Shown piece by piece: positions 1 through 6,720 of a stretch of 8,551 nucleotides of DNA. Under the pieces are notes generated by a model. The model was not told the origin of the DNA. It was given only the letters and a program-made list of their open reading frames with translations, and did no database searches. The stretch is from an uncultured bacterium (GTDB lineage: Bacteria > Desulfobacterota > Desulfobulbia > Desulfobulbales > Desulfobulbaceae): contig CAIMMA010000492.1 of assembly GCA_903842475.1 (NCBI GenBank), forward strand, positions 1 to 8,551, in the 5' to 3' direction. How positions within the stretch are numbered: the stretch's first letter is position 1; each line of letters opens with the position of its first letter. The position numbers and the translations under genes are program-made.

Positions 1-76
1 GATCCGGCTGATCCAGGAGGCCGGTCGGCAACCGGTGCAGCGCGACACCCTCTACAATGTCCTTGCAACTTTCTGA
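1..76 (+). CDS. mqnE: Aminofutalosine synthase MqnE, C-terminal end only (partial)
   Basis: The frame starting at base 2 is open from the window edge to a TGA at 74-76 and encodes 24 residues, ending RDTLYNVLATF. The stretch LIQEAGRQPVQRDTLYNVL strongly resembles the conserved C-terminus of MqnE, the radical-SAM enzyme that joins 3-enolpyruvylbenzoate to the adenosyl part of SAM to give 6-amino-6-deoxyfutalosine. Only the tail is present, so the CxxxCxxC cluster motif and the rest of the barrel cannot be checked. The stop lies 5 nt before the mqnC start, which fits one transcript and the expected pathway partner. The identification rests on this short tail plus context. Confidence 0.75.
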   Translation, partial: IRLIQEAGRQPVQRDTLYNVLATF

Positions 77-81
77 TCGGC

Positions 82-1143
82 ATGCAGGTAATTTACCAAA
101 AAATTGAGCAAGGGGAACGGATCAACGGCGAGGAATTTCTGCGGTTAGCACGCGAAGCCAACCTGCACCGATTGGGCTTTCTCGCCGGGGCGGTGCGGAT
201 GCGGCTGAATCCCGAGCACGTGGTTACCTATGTCATTGATCGCAACATCAATTATACCGATATCTGCATCTCGGCCTGTAAATTCTGCGCCTTTTTCAAG
301 GCCCCTGAAGATAGCCGCGGACAGGTGCTTTCCAAGGTCGAACTCGCTGAAAAAATTAAAGAAACCCAAGCGCTCGGCGGCACCCAGATTCTGCTCCAAG
401 GGGGGCTCCATCCCGACAAGCCCCTCGAATACTACGAGGACATGCTCCGGTTCATCAAGGCAACCGGCATTCATATCCACGGTTTTTCTCCGCCTGAGAT
501 TCATCATTTCGCCCAATTGTCGGGCCTGTCGATCACTGCGGTTTTGCAACGATTGATCGCCAGCGGCCTTGATTCCATCCCCGGCGGTGGGGCGGAGATC
601 CTCAACGACCGGGTCCGCCGGGAACTCGCCCCTAAAAAATGCAGCGCCGATGAATGGATCGGCGTGATGGAAACCGCCCATCATTTGGGATTGCGTACCA
701 CTGCGACCATGATGTTCGGCCATATCGAGTCCATCGAAGAGCGGTTGGAGCATCTCCAGCGATTACGCGATCTCCAGGACCGGACCGGTGGGTTTACCGC
801 TTTTATACCCTGGCCGTTCCAACCCGACCACACACCACTGGCGGCAGTGCGTAAAATTGAGAAAACCACAGCCTATAGCTATCTGAAGATGTTGGCGCTC
901 AGCCGACTATTCCTTGATAATTTTCAAAATATCCAAGCCTCCTGGGTAACCCAGGGACCCAAGATCGCGCAGCTTTCCCTGTTTTTCGGCGCCAACGATT
1001 TCGGCTCCACCATGATCGAGGAAAATGTGGTCGCCGCCGCCGGTGTCCGTTTTCGCCTTTCCGAGGATGAAATCAGGCTACTGGTGCGCGATGCCGGTTT
1101 TCAGCCGCAACAGCGCTTAATGGATTATACCCCGGCCCGATGA
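82..1143 (+). CDS. mqnC: Cyclic dehypoxanthinyl futalosine synthase (radical SAM)
   Basis: This 353-residue radical-SAM protein should cyclise dehypoxanthine futalosine to its cyclic form in the cytoplasm, a step of the futalosine menaquinone pathway. Residues 62-69 read CISACKFC, the CxxxCxxC motif that holds the 4Fe-4S cluster, with Cys62, Cys66 and Cys69 as ligands. LQGGLHPD (about 105-112), SIPGGGAEIL (165-174), TTATMMFGHIE (206-216) and the IPWPFQPDHTPL stretch (242-253) are typical of the MqnC/MqnE family. The length is normal for MqnC. It is called MqnC rather than MqnE because the MqnE tail ends just upstream and the GGGAEIL and PWPFQP motifs fit MqnC. No clear Shine-Dalgarno precedes the ATG, so translation is probably coupled to mqnE, whose stop is 5 nt away. 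The stop overlaps the next gene's start (ATGA). Confidence 0.93.
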   Translation: MQVIYQKIEQGERINGEEFLRLAREANLHRLGFLAGAVRMRLNPEHVVTYVIDRNINYTDICISACKFCAFFKAPEDSRGQVLSKVELAEKIKETQALGGTQILLQGGLHPDKPLEYYEDMLRFIKATGIHIHGFSPPEIHHFAQLSGLSITAVLQRLIASGLDSIPGGGAEILNDRVRRELAPKKCSADEWIGVMETAHHLGLRTTATMMFGHIESIEERLEHLQRLRDLQDRTGGFTAFIPWPFQPDHTPLAAVRKIEKTTAYSYLKMLALSRLFLDNFQNIQASWVTQGPKIAQLSLFFGANDFGSTMIEENVVAAAGVRFRLSEDEIRLLVRDAGFQPQQRLMDYTPAR

Positions 1144-2372
1144 CCGCCGAACCGCTTCGCATCCATGCCGCTCCCTGGGTGGTGCCTGTCTGCGGCCCGA
1201 TCATCGCCAACGGCGGAGTGGCCTTCCGCAACGGCATGATTGTCGCAGTCGATCTGCTGCCTCGGTTGCAACAGCGTTATCCGCTGGCTTCGGTGGTCAA
1301 TCATCCGGCTGCGGCTCTGACTCCGGCCCTGGTCAATAGCCATGTTCACCTGGAATTATCCCACCTGGCAATACTTGCCGCCACCCCATTTGCTGGCAGT
1401 TTTACCGATTGGATCACCCGTTTACTCCAGCTCCGCGACACTTTGGGTGCTGCCGGCGGACCGGCCGAACAGGCCGCACTTCGGGTCGCCGGTCAGTTGT
1501 ATGCCAGTGGGGTCAGCGTCCTTGCCGATATCGGCAACACCCTGATTGGCTCCAACCTGGCGGACACCTTTCCGGGCACTCTTTTTCCTTTCAAGGAATA
1601 TCTGGGGTTGGCGGAGCGCACCCTGGCCAAAAATTTCACCCGCTTGCAGTCGGAACCTGACCATGCGCTCTGTTCGGGCCACGCCCCGTACTCCACCCAC
1701 GCCAGGCTGTTGCAACAGCTCAAGTCACGGGCGGCTACACTTGGGCATGTCTTTCCGATCCATACCGCTGAACCTGTGGCGGAAAATGAAATGATTCGGC
1801 ACGGCCGCGGTGAAATGGTTGAATTCGTCAAAGCACGCGGTTTTTGGGACGATTCCTTTCAACCTCTGACCAATGGCAGCGGAGGTTCCATCCGCTACCT
1901 CCACCAGTTGGGCCTGCTCGATGCCCGGACGCTTTGTATCCACGCCATCCATGTTGATCGCGAAGAAATCAGAATATTGGCAGGGCAGGGCGCCAAGGTC
2001 TGCCTCTGCCCAGGTTCCAATCAGTATCTCGGTACTGGCAAGGCACCGGTGGCACAATATCTGGAGCACGGCATCCTGCCGGCTTTGGGCACCGACAGCC
2101 TGGCCAGCAACCCCGAACTCTCCATCTGGCGGGAGATGCAATTGCTTGCCGCCGCACATATCGAGGTCGATCCCGCGCTGGTATTTGCGATGGCAACCCG
2201 TGGCGGTGCTGAGGCTTTGGGCGTGGGTGACCGGCTCGGTACCCTGGAGCCTGGCAAGGAGGCGGACCTGTTGCGGGTTCCGGTTCCCATGCACAAAACG
2301 ACTCCGGCCCAGGTCTACAACCATCTGGTAACCACCGGCAGCGCCCTGGCTGCCCAACGTCTGCAGGATTGA
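1140..2372 (+). CDS. mqnF: Aminofutalosine deaminase, amidohydrolase superfamily (MqnF type)
   Basis: This 410-residue cytoplasmic metal hydrolase of the amidohydrolase/TRZ-ATZ superfamily most likely deaminates 6-aminodeoxyfutalosine to futalosine. The metal and catalytic set is visible: HVH at 68-70 after strand 1, HTAE at 208-211 (metal His208, acid Glu211), His268 in CIHAIH, and Asp319 in LGTDSLASN. SGHAPYSTH (179-187) is a substrate-region motif of this deaminase group. The C-terminal part (LGTLEPGKEADLL) is the usual small composite beta-domain. The start ATG overlaps the mqnC stop as ATGA, so translation is coupled, and no Shine-Dalgarno is seen. The superfamily also includes SAH, guanine and chlorohydrolase-type deaminases. 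The specific role is inferred from its position between mqnC and mqnA and from the known deaminase variant of the pathway. Confidence 0.85.
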   Translation: MTAEPLRIHAAPWVVPVCGPIIANGGVAFRNGMIVAVDLLPRLQQRYPLASVVNHPAAALTPALVNSHVHLELSHLAILAATPFAGSFTDWITRLLQLRDTLGAAGGPAEQAALRVAGQLYASGVSVLADIGNTLIGSNLADTFPGTLFPFKEYLGLAERTLAKNFTRLQSEPDHALCSGHAPYSTHARLLQQLKSRAATLGHVFPIHTAEPVAENEMIRHGRGEMVEFVKARGFWDDSFQPLTNGSGGSIRYLHQLGLLDARTLCIHAIHVDREEIRILAGQGAKVCLCPGSNQYLGTGKAPVAQYLEHGILPALGTDSLASNPELSIWREMQLLAAAHIEVDPALVFAMATRGGAEALGVGDRLGTLEPGKEADLLRVPVPMHKTTPAQVYNHLVTTGSALAAQRLQD

Positions 2373-2374
2373 AC

Positions 2375-2378
2375 AGGA
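2375..2378 (+). promoter_or_regulatory. Ribosome binding site deciding the mqnA start
   Basis: AGGA lies 5 nt before the ATG at 2384, just after the mqnF stop codon. It favours this ATG over the in-frame TTG at 2369, which overlaps the mqnF stop and lacks a properly placed purine-rich site. Confidence 0.6.
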
Positions 2379-2383
2379 ACGTT

Positions 2384-3208
2384 ATGGCACGCATCGGCAT
2401 GGTCAACTATATCAATGTCGCCCCGATCTACGAGATATGGAAGGAGCGATCCCTGCCGGCCGACTGGCTGGTCATCGAGGGGCAGCCAAGTCAACTGAAC
2501 AAATTGCTGGCAGAAAATCAGATCGACATGGGGTTTGTCAGTTCCTATGCCTACGCCGCTCATCCGGAGCGATATCAAATTTTGGCGGATCTCTCCATCA
2601 GCGCCACCGGACCGGTGGGCAGTGTTTTTCTTTTGTCCGAACTGCCGCCCGCAGCGCTTGAGGGGCAATCCGTCCTGCTGACCGGACAATCGGATACCTC
2701 GGTTCGTCTGGTGAAAATAATCTTAGAAGAATTTTTCCACGTCCACCCTCGTTATGCCATTGGCGACGTCTCCGGCGAACAAGCCAGAACTGCCGAAGTC
2801 CGGGCCGTGCTGGCGATCGGTGACGATGCCCTGCGGTTGAGAAGCGCAAATCGATATCCGGTTCAGCTCGATCTCGGTGAAATATGGCATCAGAAAACCG
2901 GCCTGCCCTTTGTTTTTTCCGTCTGTGCCATCCGTGAAGAATTCCTGGCCAGGCAGCCGGAAACCGCCAGGGCTATCCGGGAAACCCTGGTTGATTGCCG
3001 GGAACAGGGCGCGCGAAGAATGGCTGAAATCTGCGATAGGGTCGCACGGCGTATTCCCATGGACTGCGAGGCCTGCTCACGGTATCTGCTGGGCATCGAA
3101 CATGATTTTTCCCCGGTGAAAATACAGGCCTTGGAACGTTTTTTTCAATATCTGGTCGACAGGGGAGAGGCCCCGGCCGAGGCGCTTCCGTTGAAAATTT
3201 TTCAATAA
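2384..3208 (+). CDS. mqnA: Chorismate dehydratase MqnA
   Basis: MqnA removes water from chorismate to give 3-enolpyruvylbenzoate, the first committed step of futalosine-type menaquinone synthesis. It has a periplasmic-binding-protein fold but acts in the cytoplasm, and no signal peptide is present. The N-terminus MARIGMVNYINVAPIY matches the family's conserved opening. DMGFVSSYAYA, VFLLSELP, LTGQSDTSVRLVKIIL and AVLAIGDDALRL follow in the expected order. The ATG at 2384 is preferred because AGGA (2375-2378) lies 5 nt upstream and the family begins here, giving 274 residues. A TTG at 2369, overlapping the mqnF stop as TTGA, would add five residues (MNRNV). The C-terminal third is helical and ends LKIFQ. 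Confidence 0.92.
   Translation: MARIGMVNYINVAPIYEIWKERSLPADWLVIEGQPSQLNKLLAENQIDMGFVSSYAYAAHPERYQILADLSISATGPVGSVFLLSELPPAALEGQSVLLTGQSDTSVRLVKIILEEFFHVHPRYAIGDVSGEQARTAEVRAVLAIGDDALRLRSANRYPVQLDLGEIWHQKTGLPFVFSVCAIREEFLARQPETARAIRETLVDCREQGARRMAEICDRVARRIPMDCEACSRYLLGIEHDFSPVKIQALERFFQYLVDRGEAPAEALPLKIFQ
3191..3205 (+). repeat. Small AT-rich palindrome at the mqnA 3' end
   Basis: TTGAAAA and TTTTCAA form perfect 7-bp arms around a single T, covering the last codons of mqnA. The palindrome sits beside the only real gap in the menaquinone gene run (3209-3254), which is AT-rich. No convincing promoter was found there: TATATC at 3222-3227 has no well-spaced -35. The palindrome could be a weak hairpin, an operator or chance; its AT-only core gives low stability. 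Confidence 0.3.
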
Positions 3209-3254
3209 TCGCCGATTCATTTATATCATCAACTCCTTACGAATATAAAAATTG

Positions 3255-3974
3255 ATGGAAACTGCGCATCTCCCTGACGAGAAAAAAAGGTTTGTGAAGG
3301 AAAAGTTTTCTTCGATCAGCGGCCGGTATGATCTCCTCAACTCGCTGCTCTCCTTGCAGATCGATCGCTACTGGCGCTGGCGGACCATTCGTTTGCTCCG
3401 TGAATTCCCCGAAGGGTGGGTTATGGATCTCTGCGCCGGAACTTTACCGTTGTCGTTGGAACTCGCCCGCCAAGCCCCTGGGCGAAAGGTGCTGTCGATC
3501 GATTTCTGCGAAGACATGCTCCGGGCCGGTGCCAGGGCCTTGCCTGACGATGACCGTGCGGAGCGAATTTTCCCGGCATGCGGTGACGGCGAGATCATTC
3601 CGGCACCGACCGATTCGTTCTGGGGTTGTACCGTGGCCTTCGGGGTCCGCAATCTTTCCCGGACGCTGCAAGGATTACAGGAAATGCATCGCATCCTTCG
3701 TCCAACCGGCAAATTGTTGATTCTGGAATTTTCCCGGCCGTCCAACCCGATCATCAAGCCGATCTATAGTTTTTACCTCAACCGTGTCCTGCCGTTTATC
3801 GCTGGTTTGATTTCAGGAGACAAGGAAGCCTATCAATATCTGGCCTCTTCGATTGCCGCCTTTTATGAACCGGAAGAACTGCTGGCCATGATGCGCGAGG
3901 CCGGCTTTGCATCGGTATCACGCATTCCGATGACTTTTGGCATTGTCTCCATCTACGTGGGAGTGAAAGCATAA
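3255..3974 (+). CDS. ubiE: UbiE/MenG family quinone C-methyltransferase
   Basis: This SAM-dependent methyltransferase of 239 residues most likely methylates demethylmenaquinone to menaquinone, the last step of the pathway. Family signatures are present in order: YDLLNSLLSLQIDRYWRW (25-42), VMDLCAGT (56-63), SIDFCEDML (81-89) with the ribose-binding acid Asp83, AFGVRNL (128-134), LLILEFSRP (154-162), YSFYLNRVLP (171-180) and a C-terminal GIVSIYVGVK. The usual glycine-rich DxAxGTGD motif reads DLCAGTLPLS, so the second glycine and the acid are missing. The rest is intact and an active enzyme is still likely. The ATG at 3255 is used; a TTG just before it at 3252 would add one residue. No Shine-Dalgarno is evident. 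It follows mqnA by 46 nt and ends 1 nt before ubiX. A second role in ubiquinone synthesis is unlikely given the Mqn context. Confidence 0.88.
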   Translation: METAHLPDEKKRFVKEKFSSISGRYDLLNSLLSLQIDRYWRWRTIRLLREFPEGWVMDLCAGTLPLSLELARQAPGRKVLSIDFCEDMLRAGARALPDDDRAERIFPACGDGEIIPAPTDSFWGCTVAFGVRNLSRTLQGLQEMHRILRPTGKLLILEFSRPSNPIIKPIYSFYLNRVLPFIAGLISGDKEAYQYLASSIAAFYEPEELLAMMREAGFASVSRIPMTFGIVSIYVGVKA

Positions 3975-3975
3975 A

Positions 3976-4548
3976 ATGGCAGCCTGTCGCCGAGTTCTTT
4001 TAGGAATAACCGGAGCCACCGGTATGCTGTATGTGCCTGCACTGCTGCAACTGCTTGCGGCACAGCAGGTGGAGGTCCATGGCATCCTTTCCGAGGCCGG
4101 GCGCAAGGTCCTGCAGATTGAACTCGGATTAGGTCCCGAGCAACTGCCGCAGGTATCGCAGTGGTTTGCATCCGATGATTTCACCGCCCCTCCGGCCTCT
4201 GGTTCCGCTCGCTACGATGCCATGATAGTCCTGCCTTGTACCGTAGGCAGCCTGGCTGCGATCGCCAACGGATTCTGCGGTAATCTGCTGCATCGTTGTG
4301 CCGACGTCGCCTTGAAAGAACGGCGACCGTTGCTTTTGGCTGTGCGCGAAACCCCCTTGAACCGTACCCACCTCACCAACATGCTGGCCGCCCATGAGGC
4401 AGGCGCGATCATCTGTCCGCCCATGCCCTCGTTTTACACCCAACCCAAGGGGTTAGACGACATAGCCCGCAATTTTGCCGCCCGTATCTGCGATCAGTTG
4501 GGCATTGAAGTTACCTCTGTGCATATCAGACGCTGGCAGGGCATTTGA
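3976..4548 (+). CDS. ubiX: UbiX-type flavin prenyltransferase
   Basis: UbiX-family enzymes transfer dimethylallyl to FMN, making the prenyl-FMN cofactor used by UbiD-type decarboxylases. Here the partner is expected to be the UbiD-like enzyme that decarboxylates the prenylated dihydroxynaphthoate of the futalosine route; it is not in the window. The 190-residue length is typical. The FMN-binding GITGATG is at 10-16, where the family usually has GASG. LPCTVGSLAAIANG (86-99), ALKERRPLLLAVRETPL (112-128) and PSFY (151-154) are diagnostic. RCAD at 107-110 replaces the common RAAD. The ATG follows the ubiE stop by 1 nt. A GGGAG at 3959-3963 is 12 nt upstream, rather far for a ribosome site. The stop overlaps a TTG near the next gene's start. 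Confidence 0.9.
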   Translation: MAACRRVLLGITGATGMLYVPALLQLLAAQQVEVHGILSEAGRKVLQIELGLGPEQLPQVSQWFASDDFTAPPASGSARYDAMIVLPCTVGSLAAIANGFCGNLLHRCADVALKERRPLLLAVRETPLNRTHLTNMLAAHEAGAIICPPMPSFYTQPKGLDDIARNFAARICDQLGIEVTSVHIRRWQGI

Positions 4549-4550
4549 TC

Positions 4551-5408
4551 ATGTGGAATAAAATCGTCATTCTGCTTGAAATGATCAAATTCAAGCACAC
4601 CGTTTTTGCCCTGCCTTTTGCCCTGATAGGGGCTTTCCTCGCAGGCAGGGGGGCACCGGATGGGATTGTTTTCTTTTGGGTGATTCTGGCCATGGTGGGC
4701 GCACGAACCAGCGCCATGGGCTTCAACCGGATTGTTGACCGACGGTTTGATGCCGCCAATCCGCGCACCGCTACGCGCGCTTTACCGGCGGGCGAGGTTA
4801 CGCTGGTCGAATCCTGGATCATGGTGCTGCTCGCCACCGCCCTGTTCTTCTTTGCCTGTTTCATGCTCAACCCCACGGCCTTGTTAATCGCGCCCGTGGC
4901 GTTGACCCTGACCCTGGGTTATTCGCTGACCAAACGTTTCACCTGGCTGTGCCATGTCGTGCTCGGTGTGGCTCTGGCCTTTTCCCCGCTCGGCGGCTGG
5001 GTGGCGGTGGCCGCGACCCTGGAGGGCTATCCGTGGGTGCTCTCGATGGGCGTGCTGTTCTGGGTGGCCGGTTTTGACTGCATCTATGCCTGTATGGACG
5101 CAGATTTTGACCGCGAGGCCGGACTCTACTCGATGCCGGCAATCTTCGGCCGACGCACCGGTTTTCGGGTAGCGGTGGCTTTTCACGGTATGGCTTTTTT
5201 TCTCTTCACCCTGACCGGAATATTGACAGGTCTTAATTACTGGTATTATCTCGGCATCGGGGTCACCGGCCTGGCCCTTTTCTACCAGCATATTATCGTC
5301 AACCCCAAAGATCTGTCACGTATTCGCCAGTCCTTTTTCTCCATGAACGGCCTGATTGCGCTGACCCTTTTTCTGGCTACCTGGCTTGCCTTGGCCACCG
5401 CCCCCTGA
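4551..5408 (+). CDS. mqnP: UbiA-family prenyltransferase, probable MqnP
   Basis: This integral membrane aromatic prenyltransferase has 285 residues and many hydrophobic helices. It probably attaches the polyprenyl tail to 1,4-dihydroxy-6-naphthoate, producing the membrane-bound menaquinone precursor. The two magnesium/diphosphate-binding motifs of the UbiA superfamily are clear: NRIVDRRFD at 59-67 (Asn59, Asp63, Asp67) and DCIYACMDADFD at 176-187 (Asp183, Asp187 and Tyr179). NPRTATRALPAGEV follows the first motif, as in 4-hydroxybenzoate prenyltransferases. The preferred start is ATG 4551, with AGGG (4538-4541) 9 nt upstream. A TTG at 4545, overlapping the ubiX stop, would add two residues. 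The MqnP rather than UbiA assignment rests on the surrounding mqn genes and absence of ubiquinone genes here. Confidence 0.88.
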   Translation: MWNKIVILLEMIKFKHTVFALPFALIGAFLAGRGAPDGIVFFWVILAMVGARTSAMGFNRIVDRRFDAANPRTATRALPAGEVTLVESWIMVLLATALFFFACFMLNPTALLIAPVALTLTLGYSLTKRFTWLCHVVLGVALAFSPLGGWVAVAATLEGYPWVLSMGVLFWVAGFDCIYACMDADFDREAGLYSMPAIFGRRTGFRVAVAFHGMAFFLFTLTGILTGLNYWYYLGIGVTGLALFYQHIIVNPKDLSRIRQSFFSMNGLIALTLFLATWLALATAP

Positions 5409-5409
5409 T

Positions 5410-6255
5410 ATGCGGATGATTTTTCATTTCCGTCGCATCTTTCCGGCCCTGCTTCTCGCCCAATTGGTGTTTTTGCCAACCGGAACGGGACTGGCTAGCG
5501 AACCGGTTGTTGAAACCCAACCCTCCCAGGTGGACCCAGCGATCCTGGCCACGATCTTTTCAGGGACCGAGTCGCTGCATTATGCGGTTTCCTGGAGCGG
5601 CGGCGTTAAAATCGGCGATATCCATATGGACATCAAGCCGGAGAAAGCAGGGACGGAAAATTTTGTCATCTCAGCAAAAGTGAAAGATTACGGCCCGCTC
5701 AAGCTCATCTATCCGGTGGACGACACCTTTCGTTGCTGGGTCAGCGGACCAATGAAACTGCCCTTTCGATACGAGGTCCACCAGAAGGAAGGTTATGGCC
5801 GAAAGTACCACCGCCTGACCCTGTATGACCAGCAGACCCATTCGGTACGCTATCAGAAAAATCAGAATCAGCCGGAGCAATTCGATCTCGAAGGCACTGT
5901 TTACAATGAATTTGCCTCGTTCATCATCACGAGGGCATTGTTGTTTCGGGAGGGTGAACAGATCGTGGTTCCCACTTTTGCCGATAAAAAACGCAACGAG
6001 GTCGGGGTGGCTTTATTGCAGCGGGAACAGCGGGACACCATTTTCGGCAAAAAGGAAACCCTTAAGGTGCAGCCGAAAATGGAATTTAAAGGTTTGTACG
6101 AAAAGAGTGGCGACACCATTCTCTGGCTCACCGATGATCGTTGCCGGGTGCCGGTGGAGATTCACTCCAAAATCGTGGTGGGATCTTTGGTGGCGGAATT
6201 AGTTGGATACAGCAATTCCGCCTGTCCCGAGTTGGTGCCACGGCCGGCACCCTGA
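5410..6255 (+). CDS. Exported DUF3108 family protein
   Basis: This protein of unknown function has 281 residues. An N-terminal signal peptide is apparent: basic MRMIFHFRR, a hydrophobic stretch IFPALLLAQLVFL, then a small-residue region TGTGLAS with likely cleavage after Ala29, so it should be exported to the periplasm. It lacks a lipobox cysteine. The mature part looks beta-rich and matches DUF3108 in pattern: LHYAVSWSGGVKIGD (56-70), VKDYGPLKLIYPVDDTF (91-107), EGYGRKYHRLTLYD (127-140), GVALLQREQRDTIFG (199-213) and ILWLTDDRCRVPVEI (237-251). The ATG at 5410 is 1 nt after the mqnP stop. An in-frame TTG at 5386 inside mqnP would add WPPPP-like residues before the signal peptide and is unlikely; ATG 5416 is another option. 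No Shine-Dalgarno is visible, so coupling to mqnP is probable. A link to quinones is only suggested by position. Confidence 0.82.
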   Translation: MRMIFHFRRIFPALLLAQLVFLPTGTGLASEPVVETQPSQVDPAILATIFSGTESLHYAVSWSGGVKIGDIHMDIKPEKAGTENFVISAKVKDYGPLKLIYPVDDTFRCWVSGPMKLPFRYEVHQKEGYGRKYHRLTLYDQQTHSVRYQKNQNQPEQFDLEGTVYNEFASFIITRALLFREGEQIVVPTFADKKRNEVGVALLQREQRDTIFGKKETLKVQPKMEFKGLYEKSGDTILWLTDDRCRVPVEIHSKIVVGSLVAELVGYSNSACPELVPRPAP

Positions 6256-6306
6256 ACAAACCGGCCGCGGCCACCTGGATCCTGTCAATGGCAAAGCCGC
6301 AGTGCC
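6256..6306. other. Short gap between convergent genes
   Basis: This 51-nt stretch separates the end of the menaquinone run from the end of the hsp20 pair. It contains the palindrome GGCCGCGGCC at 6263-6272. A GGTGCC/GGCACC inverted repeat (6234-6239 and 6246-6251) overlaps the end of the DUF3108 gene. Neither is followed by a T-run at the right distance, so no intrinsic terminator is called. Transcripts from both sides may overlap here. Confidence 0.4.
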
Positions 6307-6705
6307 TCAGCCCAGTTTTATTTCGATTTTTTTGGGTTGCGCCGGGCCGGTTTTGGGGAGACGCACCCGCAGCACTCCATCGGCCAAGGAGGCTTCGATC
6401 TTTTCCTGGTCAATGGTTTCAGCAACGGTAAAACGCCGCAGATACTGTCCGCTTTCATATTCCTCAAGCAACACTCGGCCCGGTTGTTTCTGGAGAACCC
6501 TATGCCCTTGAATGGTGAGGATATTGTCCTCCAGGGAAAGATCGACGCCATCGGTGGTCACGCCTGGCATATCGGCAATCACCGTCACGTCTTTATCGGT
6601 TTCGAAGATATCCACATGCGGGGCAAAGCAAGCTTCATTCTTGGTGGTTTCGTCGCCAGCACCCGCCGTCTTTTTCTCCTGAATCTTCAGTTCCTGTTCG
6701 GTCAT
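6307..6705 (-). CDS. Small heat-shock protein, Hsp20/alpha-crystallin family (downstream copy)
   Basis: This 132-residue ATP-independent holdase chaperone would bind unfolding proteins in the cytoplasm. A short charged N-terminal arm (1-26) leads into an alpha-crystallin domain at about 27-118. The domain holds VDIFETDKDVTVIADMPGV and the family signature ASLADGVLRVRLPK (105-118). The C-terminal IEI (127-129) is the I-x-I motif that docks into a neighbouring subunit during oligomer assembly. The N-terminal arm is short and rich in Glu, Lys and Thr rather than hydrophobic. It follows the other hsp20 by 12 nt, and the TAG of that gene forms part of its ribosome site TAGGAGGG (6713-6720), so the two are co-translated. 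The two proteins are clearly diverged, so this is an old pair rather than a fresh duplication. Confidence 0.92.
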   Translation of the reverse strand: MTEQELKIQEKKTAGAGDETTKNEACFAPHVDIFETDKDVTVIADMPGVTTDGVDLSLEDNILTIQGHRVLQKQPGRVLLEEYESGQYLRRFTVAETIDQEKIEASLADGVLRVRLPKTGPAQPKKIEIKLG

Positions 6706-6712
6706 GAGAGAG

Positions 6713-6720
6713 CCCTCCTA
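6713..6720 (-). promoter_or_regulatory. Ribosome binding site merged with upstream stop codon
   Basis: Read on the minus strand, TAGGAGGG contains both the TAG stop of the upstream hsp20 and a strong Shine-Dalgarno 7 nt before the downstream ATG. This arrangement favours termination-reinitiation coupling and balanced synthesis of the two chaperones. Confidence 0.7.

Noticed and set aside
145..753. Long open frame on the minus strand inside mqnC (202 aa)
   Set aside because: It is antisense to a gene with clear radical-SAM motifs, its protein shows no recognisable family, and such frames arise readily in moderately GC-rich coding DNA.
1725..2357. Minus-strand frame of 210 aa opposite the deaminase gene
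   Set aside because: It lies fully antisense to a well-supported amidohydrolase. The translation shows no domain-like pattern.
6234..6272. Intrinsic terminator for the menaquinone run
   Set aside because: The GGTGCC/GGCACC repeat and the GGCCGCGGCC palindrome could fold, but no T-tract follows either at terminator distance. The T-rich stretch at about 6314-6338 is too far away and is coding for hsp20.
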